A stretch of 64,000 nucleotides of DNA from Chlorokybus atmophyticus. Its lineage: Eukaryota; Streptophyta; Chlorokybophyceae; Chlorokybales; Chlorokybaceae. Of this stretch, positions 47,987 through 58,600 are shown piece by piece (position 1 is the stretch's first letter; every line of letters begins with the position of its first letter). Under the pieces are notes generated by a model. That model saw only the letters and a list, made by a program, of their open reading frames with translations, had not been told where the DNA came from and ran no database searches. The position numbers and the translations under genes are program-made. The stretch lies in the NCBI GenBank assembly GCA_009103225.1, contig RHPI01003599.1, forward strand, positions 202,411 to 266,410, written 5' to 3'.

Positions 47987-49400
47987 GTTGTCTTTTAACC
48001 TCTCGCCATTCTAACCGAGGAGGTCCAGCACCCCTGTGGGGTACACCTTGAGTACCTTGTAGACGGTGCGGCCTACGGAAGTGTCGAGCGTGTTCTTGGT
48101 GGCTGCCATGCGGTAGGCAAAGTCCCCTGCTTGAAACCGCCGTTGGCGCTCCTTATGAGAAGCCGCTCCGCACACGCTTGTAGCGCAAGGTGTCGCGGTG
48201 CTGTGCGATGCGTAGGTTGTTAAAGGCCATCGGGACGGTGTGCTTGAACAGCGCGGCGCGTGTGGTAATGTCGTGGTGCATCCAGTAGGGATCGTCGAGG
48301 TTGTTCACCACACGATCTACTTCCTGCTGTGCATAAAAAGGAAGCAATGGCGGACGCCCGAACAGGAGGTAGTATGGGCTGTACTCACGCAGAGCCGCCT
48401 GCTTTGACAATCAGTATTCAAGGGCCACCCACGGAAGGTGGTCGTCCCAGGTGTTCTTCTCATATTCCAGCACGTACTTGCGGAGTGCCTTCTTGATGGT
48501 CTGCACTGTACGCTCGGCGAGACCGTTGGCCTAGGGGTGGTCATGCGAAGTGCGGCAATTATCGATGTAGCATCTGTTCAACAGGGTGTCGAACTCCCCT
48601 CTGAACTCAGTGCCTTGGTCGGTGATGACCTCAGCGCAGCTGCCGAACCGGCTGAGGACATTGGAGAGGAAGGCTTGAGACACCCCCCTGCTGCTCTTGG
48701 CGGGTAATGGCCACAGCTCCACCCATTTGGAGAAGTGCTCGATCATGACCAGGATGTAACGGTTGCCACGTGCCGAGGGTGCCAAGTCTTCCGAGATGTC
48801 GAGTCTCCAGCAATAGAAAGACCGGAGATGGGGAGAGGGTGCAAGGTGGCACTGCGTGTGTTAAGACTGGCGCGTACCATGTCACACTGATGGCAGTGAC
48901 TGACGAACCCCTGCACCTGTTAAGACAGCCCATACCACCAATATTGCGCCCTTATCAGGCTGACGTTACGCTTGACACCGAAGTGTCCAAGCTCAGTGTG
49001 GAGGGCAGCAATGATACCCTCGCGTGTGGTTGGTGTCGGCACCTCCTTATCTTCGTCATGGACGTGGCGATGCAACTTGTCGTCCGCCCACCGATAGTGG
49101 CGGGTGCATTGACTGACACGATCTTTCTCTCGTGCACTCATGTTGGAGGGAAGCTGGCCACTCTGAAGGAAGGAGAGTGATGGCTTGTCTAGCCATATGT
49201 TCTGCCTGGTGTCGGTGGGTGCCAGCTCGGTGCCGTCAACTTCAATGTCGACCGTGTGGACGTCCCCTGGGGGTGTGGTCACTGTGGGGCCGGTATACTT
49301 AAGGGCAGGAATCTCCTCTGCCGTTGAGGTGGCGGTGTTGATTTGGCGCCCTGAACGTAACGCGGCAACAGCAAACATGGCCGCCACGATGGGAGCTGCT
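47987..49400 (-). pseudogene. Gypsy integrase region, frame-broken
   Basis: The HHCC zinc module reads HTELGHFGVKRNVSLIRAQY and then SHCHQCD (about 49020-48885). The catalytic core has Asp in LDISEDLAPSARGNRY (about 48800), Asp in EVITDQGTEFRGEF (about 48620) and Glu in GLAERTVQTIKKALRKYV (about 48520). Then come LREYSPYYLLFGRPP and a tail to the PHD finger. At least four stops or shifts cut the frame. Integrase joins the cDNA to host DNA. Confidence 0.85.
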
Positions 49401-50773
49401 GCTGCAGGGCCGAGCTCGTGCCGACCTCCGATTGCATCATCGGTAGTGAGGTGAGGGTTGCGACTGACTCAGCCTCGGAGGCCATCAGCGTCTTGGTTGG
49501 TGAGGCCGGCGCGGTGGTCGATCTCGAAGTCACACTCCTGCAACAACAGGGCCCAGCAAGCAAGTTTCCCTGTCAGATGTTGGTTGGTCATCAACCACTT
49601 GAGTGACTGGTGATCAGCTGAAATTGCCGACCAAAGAGGAAAGGTCTAAAGAGGGAGATAGCCCACACTGCGAGGCACTCCCCCTTGTAGCTGCTGTAGT
49701 CCGCCTCTGCGCTGTTGTTGCTTCGGCTGGCGTATGACACCACCCGCTCCTTCTTGTTCTCATCGTGCTGCACCAGCACAGCCCCCATCCCAAGCTTGCT
49801 CCAATCGGTGGGAGGGATGAAGGGCTTTGTGTAGTCAGGGCGTTGCAGGATGGCTTCTCAAACGCCTGCTGCTGTGGCTCGTTCCACGCGAACTCCACTT
49901 TTTTCTTCGAAAGTTCGTTAAGGGGCCGCGCGATCTTTGCGAAGTTTCTACGAATCAGCGATAGTAGTTGACAAGGTTCTTAAAGGCGCGCAGACGCGTA
50001 AGGTCCGTTGGAGCAGGGATAGCTGCTAGGGCCTCCACCCTCGCCTGCTGCACGTACACACCGTGGGGCACAATCATGTGCCCTATGTAGGGTACCTTAC
50101 GAGTGAAGAAGGTGCACTTGTCGGGGCACCGTCATCCCCACCCCCTTGAGTCTCTCCAGCACCCCTCGATGTGCTGTAGGTGCTCTTCGCTGCTGCGGCT
50201 GAAGATAAGAATGTCGTCAATGTAGCATCGCGCGAAGTCCACCCCCTTCATGGCTTTGTCCATAACGCGTTGGAACTTGGCAAGAGCATTTTTTAGTCCG
50301 AAGGGCATGACCTTCCACTGGTACAGCTGCCGGTTGCCCCAAAAAGAGGTCTTGTGCTTGTCCTCCTCCTTGATAGCGATCTGGTTGTACCTTGTCGCAT
50401 GTCCAGGATGCTGAAGACGGTACAGTCTTCTACATCATAAAAAAATACCCTCAGCAGTAGGCATTGGGTACCTGTCTTGTTTGGTTTTGTTGTTGAGGGG
50501 GCGATAGTCGCCGCACATACGCCAGTCTGTCCAGTTGCCTGCTACATCCTTCTTTTGGGGCATGACGGTCGCGGTCGCAAAGTTTAATGTGGACTTCTCA
50601 ATTAGGCCTGCAGTTAGCAGAGCCTTGCACCTCTGCTCCACCAAGTCTTCTTCCAACTTGAGAGTCGGTATTGTCGTCGAGACATCGGTTCGGTGTCCAC
50701 CAACTTTGTGTCCATCTAATAAACTGAGCAAACGCCCAGTTCCTTCACGCTGAAGCTGAACTGACTCCTCCAC
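49401..50773 (-). pseudogene. Gypsy reverse transcriptase and RNase H region, frame-broken
   Basis: RT: LLTAGLIEKSTLNFATATVM, MCGDYRPLNNKTKQDRYPMP (50470-50600), then the YxDD box in RCYIDDILIFS (about 50202-50231). RNase H: GAVLVQHDENKKERVVSYAS, EADYSSYKGECLAVWAISLF, and DHQSLKWLMT in a shifted frame (49500-49800). Frame changes are frequent between 50000 and 50440. Confidence 0.88.
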
Positions 50774-50952
50774 TTGTTGAGGAGAGCCTCAAGTTGTTCT
50801 CGCGTCTGGCATGTAGCCAGTGGTCCAATGGCATGGGACCAAGAGGTAGCATTGGCAACTACTGGGATGTCCTCCCACATTGATTGCTGCCTGCTCCTCC
50901 ATATGGGCAATTTCGAGGGCGGTGTGTGCCGCTTTGGTCTCTCGCACGCGAC

Positions 50953-50953
<1 letters not shown>

Positions 50954-51045
<92 letters not shown>
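50954..51045. repeat. Poly-C run (92 C) between RT and methyltransferase
   Basis: 92 consecutive C on plus inside the Gypsy element, the second such tract in the window (other at 37076). Confidence 0.95.
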
Positions 51046-51129
51046 ACACGGCTAGGTGTTCGAGCTTATGGAAAGACACATGACGGTCCTGGAGAGCAAG
51101 CATATTTTTAATAATCATACCATGCTGTT

Positions 51130-52029
51130 CTAATCCATGGCGCGTCCCAACAGCTGACATTGCTGACTGTCGGTCAGCGCGTAACTTGTGATAATGCCTA
51201 GCGCGATTTCAATGGCGCATTGGCGCTCACGCGCGTTGGGTTCCTCCAGTCGGCTTGTGTTGGAATCCAACACCATGCCTTCGCCTTGGTTGCGGAAGGC
51301 GTTTGATCCTGGGTAAGACACCGGAGTGGGGAGCGCACAACATGGTTGACCAGGCTGGTTGCACTTGTAGCACTGCTGGTGATCGCGTCGTGTGACTGGT
51401 TGTGTTGTGCGCCCAGGGTCCAGGATAGCGTCGACAATGAGATCGCGTGGACGACTGTTGAACAGATATTTAGCAGCAAAGAGATCCTCTACGGAAACCA
51501 GGTTGGTCCACTTGACGCGGACGCGATGAGCACGGGAGCCATGACGCGCTGCGTTGATTTTGAGAGGGTGCCCCAGTAAAGAACACACCTAACGGAAGCT
51601 GTTGGCCACGTGATGGCGCTTATCGTCCTTGGAGTGCACATTTTCGAAGATGTATCCTGGAGGCTTCGACAGCTGATTGCTCTGCAGGCATTTTGATGAC
51701 ACGCAGCAGTTCCCAGAACAGTTGCGAGCGAGGATCAGCGAGTCCTTGGCCTTTGCCGGCTCTGGAGTGTCCTTGACACTCCCATCCTGCTATGAGCAGG
51801 TTGACGTTGCCCACCGCCAGGAGGTGATCCGCAGTGATTAAACGGATGTCCTGTGGCAGTGCCGATAGCGGCAGTCGCTGCGGGTAGCATTTGTGTAGGT
51901 GGCGCAGGTGGTGGCTTGGGCAATCTGTGCGTGTGGATCCGGGTCACAGTAGAAGTACTTGATGACCGTCGCGCCGGTGTTGAGGACAGCGGCGAGGCCA
52001 CTACCTATTCCTCCAAATAGTTGCAACAC
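51130..52029 (-). pseudogene. C5 cytosine DNA methyltransferase domain inside the Gypsy element, frame-broken
   Basis: The motif order of a C5 methyltransferase is complete. Motif I is VLQLFGGIGSGLAAVL with motif II YFYCDPDPHAQ (52029-51930). Motif IV is NLLIAGWECQGHSRAGKGQG (Cys of ECQG as the expected nucleophile), followed by LADPRSQLFWELLRVI (51820-51720). Motif VI is PGYIFENVHSKDDK (about 51650-51615; ENV core). Motif VIII is INAARHGSRAHRVRVKWTNL (about 51570-51500). Motifs IX-X are ARERQCAIEIALGIITSYAL and QCQLLGRAMD (51230-51130). At least three frame changes and one stop break it here. It lies between the protease and the RT. C5 methyltransferases have been reported in a few eukaryotic retrotransposon lineages (de Mendoza and colleagues); I cannot check whether this family is among them. 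Confidence 0.85.
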
Positions 52030-53366
52030 AATAATGCCTTGTTGTCGATGGAATACGTGAAACTCCGCTACTCAAGTGGCCACCCCGCACAGGTGTTGCT
52101 CTTGGACCGCAGCTTGGTCTTTGTAAAGAGGGAACCGTGAAGTGAGCCATGGTCTGGTCGGTAGTAAATGTGCGACCATCTGTGCGCGCCAGCGGCGTTC
52201 CACTGGTTTCTAGTGGGCCACTTCTTCAGTGGCATCTTCCTGAGATTCGTCGTATGGGATAGGAGAGTCTTGGTCCGCGTTGTGGGTGACCACCGCAGCT
52301 GATCTGTTAGTGGTTGTCGAAACCGACCTGTAGGTGGCTGTTGCAGCTGACCTTTAGTGAGAGCGAGTGCGAGCCACCAGCTTGAGAGGCAGATATCCTT
52401 AAACCTATCCATCCTCCTCATCTCAATGGGGACGAAACCATGCCTTCTCTGTCCAGCAGTCCAGCCCCATGCCAACAGGGAAGTTAAAGTCCTGTCCCAG
52501 CAACATGTCGAAGGATCCTGCGTCGGTGACCACACACTTTTGTATGACCTCGGTGCTGTGGGAAGGGTCCACCCTATCAAGCGAATGCAAAGGGCCTGCT
52601 TGGTGATGCCAATCACCTTGTCACGGCTGCCGGTTGCTGTGTCGAGCACGTATGGACAGGGCATCAGCTCAGCGCTGGTGATGCCAAGGTCAAGTGCAAG
52701 GTAGCCTCCGATAATGACAAGATGGGCTCCAGAGTCTAGCATCACGCGCTTGGGTGTTCGTCCATTGATGGTAACATGCTTGCCCTGGTTGGCGATCATG
52801 GTTGCATTGGCGTGGATGCGCAGCCGCTTGAATTGTCGATAGCGTGTGCGTGGGGTGACAGCTGCTGCAGCCTCCTCCGATGGTGTCGAGAGAGAGCGCA
52901 ATGCGGCAAGCGCCCCTCGACCAGCTGAGTCTCGCGCCTCCTCGTCCGCGGCTTGGCTGTTGATAAACACGCTGTGTCCTGGGTGCTAACGGTGCTGCAT
53001 GTACCTGCCCTGGTTGTGGCGCAGGGGGATTGCGCATCTGTGTGGCCATGGTTATTCTTGGCGGCGTAGCCAGTGGCTGCTGGAGAAACCCTGGAGGACC
53101 GGGTGTTTGTGGGCCCGCCTCTCGTGCAGCCTGTTCTTCCACATAAGTCCAGCGTAATACATGAGCTGCCTCCCTGACGTGTACCTTCCCATGTGGCTGT
53201 CGGATTGTAGACCACATCACTCCAGCGATGATTCTGCGGCATGAGCTGGAGATACACTGCGCGCAGGAGCCGCGCTCTTATGTTGTGGGTGATGGTGGGA
53301 ACCCTTAAGATCCCTGCCATGTAGGCATCCCATTTGCCATTGACCACCCCCACTTCTAGCACCGTT
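52030..53366 (-). pseudogene. Gypsy gag C-terminal part and aspartic protease
   Basis: The protease reads KHVTINGRTPKRVMLDSGAH, then LVIIGGYLALDLGITS (about 52790-52690), with the DSG active site, and later CVVTDAGSFDMLLGQDF in another frame (about 52550-52490). Upstream, gag-like text GVVNGKWDAYMAGILRVP, then AVYLQLMPQNHRWSDVVYN (53360-53200), ends at the Copia insertion. Frame changes are present. Confidence 0.75.
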
Positions 53367-53822
53367 TGTTGAAGGTATTACATGGGTGATGCTGTATCCG
53401 GTCAGCTTGCCCTTCATACAGGAGTCGAGGGTCGAAGGTACCAGGAAGAAGCGCGTGGACTTTAGACTTAGCAAGACGGTCGAGTCATGACGGACTCCGG
53501 AGCAGGCTGCTTGGTAGAGCCTTGGGAGAAATCGCGTAGCTTCGTGGATACGTGAGCGTAGCAGGCGTGGTTTAGCTTGTTGGAAAGCTCTAGTTGTGAG
53601 CTAGACAGCGTAGCTTACAGAACAGCAATCGGCTGAGTATAGCGCACGCGGTGCTTGCCAATGTAGACGTGTGTAGAGACTGGCGGGGTATAAAGCCCAG
53701 ACTTGTTGCAATGAAGATAAGAGGTCACGATGTAGCATGTGTGCGGATGCTATGGCGGCAGTAGCAGTCATGCTGTTGTGTTGATGTTGTTGGCGTGTCA
53801 CTTGCACGTGTGTATGTCAACA
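53367..53822 (+). repeat. 5' LTR of the nested Copia-like element
   Basis: 456 bp, TG...CA ends. It differs from the 3' LTR by single bases and one indel (for example gctgtatcc against gcttgtatcc). Confidence 0.93.
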
Positions 53823-53950
53823 GGTTATGGGCCCACACATGCTTGTGTAGGTTGATGACGCACAATTGTATGTGTAGCTGTAGTTGCTTTGTGGTTATGT
53901 GGGGTTGTGAGGTCTGTAAGCAGAGAGGGCAACCAACCAAGGCCACCAGC

Positions 53951-54094
53951 ATGGACGGCTTGAAGATTGCGATTGGACTATTGGACGTTGACGACTACAA
54001 CACTTGGAGTGTGAAGATGGAGCTACTACTGGCCCACAAGGAGATGCGGAAGTACATGGACCAAGAGGAGGAGATGATGGAGATCTTCTGGTGA
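53951..54094 (+). pseudogene. Copia gag N-terminal fragment
   Basis: 47 residues: KIAIGLLDVDDYNTWSVKME, then LLLAHKEMRKYMDQ, the Leu-x-x-x-(N/D)-Tyr-x-x-Trp pattern of Copia gag proteins. Stops at TGA; the downstream inner DNA (54100-54940) has no gag or pol. Confidence 0.7.
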
Positions 54095-54944
54095 CTGAGT
54101 ACGTAAAGTACTTGGAAGAGGAGGCGTCCTTGATACGTGGGAGCTGAAGATGTCAGCTCGTGTTGCTGAGTGCGAGGAATATTTGGTAGAGCGTGGTAAA
54201 GCGCGTTAAGTACTGCGAGAGGCAACCCGTGGTAAGCACGTTGATGTGCTTGGTGGAAGGAAGGGGAGCAGATGGCAACCCTTGAGGTCGAGCATGGTGG
54301 AGTGTTTGATGGACCTTCCGAGAAGGGGAGCGAGGGCAGTCCTTGGTAAAGCACGGTAAAGTGCTTGGTACTTTGGTTGAAGCATGTGGAGTGCTTGGCT
54401 GAAGGTGCATGCGAGGAAGCGTGATGAGCACACTGGAAGCGTGATCACTTGGAAGCTGGACATGGAGCATCCTGGAGGCGTGAAGCTTGGAGGCTACACG
54501 CAGAAGCATGTGGACGTGGACATGAAGATGGCCATGGTGTGCGCAAGGTTGCTGCATTGATAAGGGTGGTTGAGGATGGAGTTGCAAGATACCACAAGGT
54601 CATGAGCAACAAGGAGGCACAAGTAGGTTGCGATCGTGGAGCCCGTGGGAGCTGCCAGTGGTGGAAAGCAAGTTGACTAGAGGAGTCATGGGCTGATACC
54701 AGCGGCGGAGGCACTGTCAACGAGGACAGATGCAGCGGATGCATGAAGGCAACATGTATGTACAACAAGGAGCAAGGTTGGTGGTCAACCATGAGGCTCG
54801 AGTTGCTGTGGAAGTGAACGACTTCAAGGTCATCCATGAGACGCATGGAGGCGTGAGGAAAAAGGTGAAGGCTTGCGTGAGAGCAAGCGGTGTGCGTGAG
54901 TAATGGAGGAGCTGATGTTGAAGGACAAGCTGCCCGCGTGGGAG

Positions 54945-55401
54945 TGTTGAAGGTATTATATGGGTGATGCTTGTATCCGGTCAGCTTGCCCTTCATACAG
55001 GAGTCGAGGGTCAAAGGTACTAGGAAGAAGCGCGTGGACTTCAGACTTAGCAAGACGGTCGAGTCATGACGGACTCCGGAGCAGGCTGCTTGGTAGAGCC
55101 TTGGGAGAAATCGCGTAGCTTCGTGGATACGTAAGCTTAGCAGGCGTGGTTTAGCTTGTTGGAAAGCTCTAGTTGTGAGCTAGACAGCGTAGCTTACAGA
55201 ACAGCAATCGGCTGAGTATAGCGCACGCGGTGCTTGCCAATGTAGACGTGTGTAGAGACTGGCGGGGTATAAAGCCCAGACTTGTTGCAATGAAGATAAG
55301 AGGTCACGATGTAGCATGTGTGCGGATGCTATGGCGGCAGTAGCAGTCATGCTGTTGTGTTGACGTTGTTGGCGTGTCACTTGCACGTGTGTATGTCAAC
55401 A
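54945..55401 (+). repeat. 3' LTR of the nested Copia-like element
   Basis: 457 bp, preceded by the short purine-rich gcgtgggag. See the 5' LTR. Confidence 0.93.
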
Positions 55402-58400
55402 CCGTTGTTGCTCGTGCCCACATAGTGAGGTAAAAACCTCTGGCTGTTGGACATGCCGCTCATAAGCAGCTACGATGCGTCTACATTGCCGCGCTGCTTC
55501 CACCCCTGGCAACCTCAGTATGGCCTCTTTAGCTCCTTCAAAGGTGTCAGTAGCTGCCGAGGCAACCTCGTCATAGGCTTGCCGTAGCGAGCGCAGGAAG
55601 GCGTCCAACCAGAGCAATCAGGTGCCGAATGCGAACAGGGGGACTGCGGGGTGATTGGTGACTAGCCAAGTCACTAGTCTTGCTTGAGCTGCATTACCAC
55701 CTTCTCGCATCCCCAACATCCGTCTCAGGCCGATGCCTTGTTGTTGACGTAGCATGGTTGCTTGTCACAAAAGAGCAGTGCGAAGTTGTTGTTCTCCGAT
55801 TAAGCCTGCTCCATCTTGTTGTGTCCACCCTTGTGGTGTGAGGTAGCCTCTCCCTGGATCCTGTTGATCGTCAGGAAAGTATTCCAACAATGCGGGTAGC
55901 AGCGGGGCGATCACCCCCCTGGTTTGTTGGGCCAGCGCCCGATCAATGTCGGGCTCACCGACGAAAGGTGTCGTGCTGAATGATGGGCCAGCGACTGTTG
56001 ATCGAAGAACGCCAGCGCGAGCATTGGCAAGGGCTTGCGCTCTTGCATTAACTGCTGACGCTTGGTCCTGTCGCCAGGTGAACGCCTGTTCCAGAGCAAT
56101 GTAGCGCTCATGAAGCGGAACGGTACTGAGGGGCCTATGTGCTTCGTTGTCACCCAAAGGCATGTTGGCTGCATCAGCGATGTGCTGCTGTACTTTGGGT
56201 TATCGGTCCCAATACATGTCCAGCGGGCTTGGCTCGAAAGGTTCATGACGGACTGGTGCGGACTGGCATGGCGCAGTCTGCATGTCGTTAAGCTGAGTCC
56301 AAAACAGCTGTAGTGCCAACTCCGGTACAACAGATGTTCTGACCACAAAAACGCGGTCTCGCATGGGGCGCGCCGTGCCACCGAGGATTTCATCCAGTTG
56401 CCGATGTGTCTGTTCTGATAGGGTGTGATATTCAGGCAGTGGGAAGAATTGGTCACCACGTTCAATGCGTGTTGTGCGCCCTCTCTCGCGCCCACAAGCA
56501 ATGGTAGTGGAATCTGCTCCACGCATGATGGTCTCCCATGCGCTCTTAGCTTGCTGACCTCGCGGGACAGCTTGAGTGACGTCGAGGGCGGCCAATATAG
56601 CTGCGCGCATCCCTGCAGTGGCAGGCTCGACGATGGCACTGCCGGTGGTGGCGAGAGTGTCGCTTCGTGGCGCGAGTGTGGTCTCAATGCTCGCTGACGC
56701 AGGTGGTCCTGCAGTTGGAGCGGGACCGGCGCGACTTGCTGCTGCAGGGTCGGTGCCAGCTGTGGCTGTTGTCAGCGTGCTCACCAGTGTTGGTATCATG
56801 GCGCTCGCTGATGTACCACCTTCTGGTGCAACTGGAGTAGTTGCTGCTGGCGTTGACGGAGTCGCCGTCGTAGCCGGTATAGCTGTTGCTGCTAGTGCAG
56901 CACCACTGGTGGCTTTGCAAGAGGTGGCTGGTGACGATGTTGCGGCTTCCCCTCGAACTCGTCGGGATGGTTGAATGCGTGACGGAGCGCGGGTGTCTCG
57001 CGTGCGCTTTGGAGGCATCAGTTCCCACCGGACAGAGTAGCAGGCGCGGTAGTCCTGCTTCTTGTCTTCCTCTAAGCGTGCCATACGCACCATAAGGGCA
57101 GCCATATGGTCATCAGCTGGCGGGTTGGCTGGAGCTTTGGCGGCAACAGCAGCAGCGCGCGGAGGAGGGCAATTCTCCCCCCCTGTAGCCTTGCTCGTCC
57201 TTGCGAGCGCTGGCGTAGTTGTTGGTGTTGTTATGACCTCCGCTATGGTTGCTGTTGTAGCCACCAGAGTTGTTGCCGTTGTAGCTGTTTGCGGGTCTTA
57301 ACTCTGGGAATTTGAGTCAGCAGACTGACTCCAAGTGGCCTGTCTTGTGACAGTAGTCGCAGACTATAGTTGAGTACTCTTCGGTGCACTCTTTTTGATT
57401 GTGCCCATGCCGTCCATAGCGATGACACAGCACAGGGGCAGGCAAAGCAGTATGCGCTGACCGTTTTTTTTGTCGCGTGCTGGTGGAGCGTCCCGGCCAT
57501 GTTCGCGACGAGGAGGCTTGGTAGTTGTGCTGGCTACAGGCAGTGAGGCGCTGCGGTTGGTGTCCAGCACTGCCTTCTCATACACCAAGCGCTTATGGAT
57601 GGCTTGTGCAGCCTCAAAAGCTTCCTTGAGCGTGTAGCCAAGGGGCCTGCTGTAATTCAAGGTCAGGCGCGTCGACTCGCTTAGGGTGGCATCCAACTCA
57701 TTGACATATACCACTGAAGCCGCCTCGTCACTGACGATCTTGTAGTCTGTGTCCTTTAACAGACCTTCCAGTCTGGAGTACAGGCGTAGAGGGTCCTCGT
57801 TGGGCTTATGTCGGAACCGCCTCACCTCCTCCACTTTACTAGTGGTCTGCGGTGGGAAGGTGCGACGAAGTGCAGCGTATAGGTCCTTAAGGAGTGGAGA
57901 GTCAGAGATGGCAGCACCTACAGTGATGGCGGGTGCGCGCAGTGCAACTGACCCGAGGGTGAAAGCACTGCCTCCCAAACGAGAGCCAGGTGTTGCCAAA
58001 GGTAGAGGTGTGCCCACCTCAACGGCTGCAGTTCGTTGTTCTTGAAAGATAGCAGCAGAACAGTCCAGGATCCGGGCCCGTTGCGCGGCCGTTTCGATCT
58101 CAATCTCTTCAGGGGTCAGGTTGATGATTACCAACTCAGGTTCCTCCTCCTCTGCCCTGTCAATGGCTGCCGCTATGGACAAACCGGTGACTGCAGCGGG
58201 AGTGGTAGGTGGAAAGACGGCTGCTGGACTGTGGAATGACGCAGACGCTATGGTGCTGGCGAGCTTGCCATAGCCATCAACTCGATGCAGTTCAGCAACA
58301 GACTTTCAAACATCATGTGCTTCATGGTCTCATACTGAGCAGCAATGTGACAAGAAATCTCATCTGACCAGTCTTTGTTCTTCAGAGCCTGCTGTCGCAT

Positions 58401-58600
58401 CTTGGAATGGAATTTCATGATGAATTCGTCAAGCGAGGTAGTGCCAGCACGTCTGAAAAAGCGCAGGGACGTGGTTGAGCGGGAATAATCCATTTCGTAG
58501 TCGTGACTGTCGGACGAGAGTTGGGAAGCTCGATGTCGAGGAGTAGACAAGAACGGAGTGAAGTCGGAGACAGATTGCAAGCCTCTGCTGCTGCAATTGT
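55402..58600 (-). pseudogene. Gypsy gag region, frame-broken
   Basis: A gag-like N-terminal part lies at 58580-58250 (TTSLDEFIMKFHSKMRQQAL). A long piece at 58182-57420 has VEEVRRFRHKPNEDPLRLYS and LNYSRPLGYTLKEAFEAAQA, as in retroelement gag. A CCHC zinc knuckle VCDYCHKTGHLESVC lies at about 57365-57315 in a shifted frame. A low-complexity Ala/Thr/Pro tract follows (57000-56600), then EYHTLSEQTHRQLDEILGG and, up to the Copia insertion, WLDAFLRSLRQAYDEVASAA. Gag packages the RNA into particles. Several frame changes. Confidence 0.75.

Larger units (their letters stand above)
53367..55401 (+). mobile_element. Copia-derived non-autonomous LTR element nested in the Gypsy element
   Basis: LTRs at 53367-53822 (456 bp) and 54945-55401 (457 bp), nearly identical, TGTTGA...TCAACA. 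The 5-bp target duplication CCGTT is exact on both sides (53362-53366, 55402-55406). The primer site GGTTATGGGCCCA at 53823-53835 is complementary to the anticodon arm of initiator tRNA-Met, the half-tRNA priming used by Copia-type elements. Only the first part of gag remains (53951-54094). Protease, integrase and RT are missing, so it must borrow them. Confidence 0.93.
47683..58600 (-). mobile_element. Large Gypsy-type LTR retroelement with methyltransferase and PHD domains, frame-broken
   Basis: On the minus strand the order is gag with a zinc knuckle (58600-52971), aspartic protease, C5 cytosine methyltransferase, reverse transcriptase, RNase H, integrase and a PHD finger. Integrase after RT/RNase H is the Gypsy/Ty3 order. 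The coding parts are cut by several frameshifts and stops, a 92-C run, and a nested Copia-like element (53367-55401). Without the nested element it is about 8.9 kb. A polypurine stretch (cagggggggtgg, minus strand, about 47686-47700) follows the last stop. The LTRs could not be paired by eye, so the outer ends are approximate. Confidence 0.85.

Noticed and set aside
56576-56974. Plus-strand 132-residue Ala/Val-rich frame
   Set aside because: Antisense shadow of the low-complexity gag part on minus.
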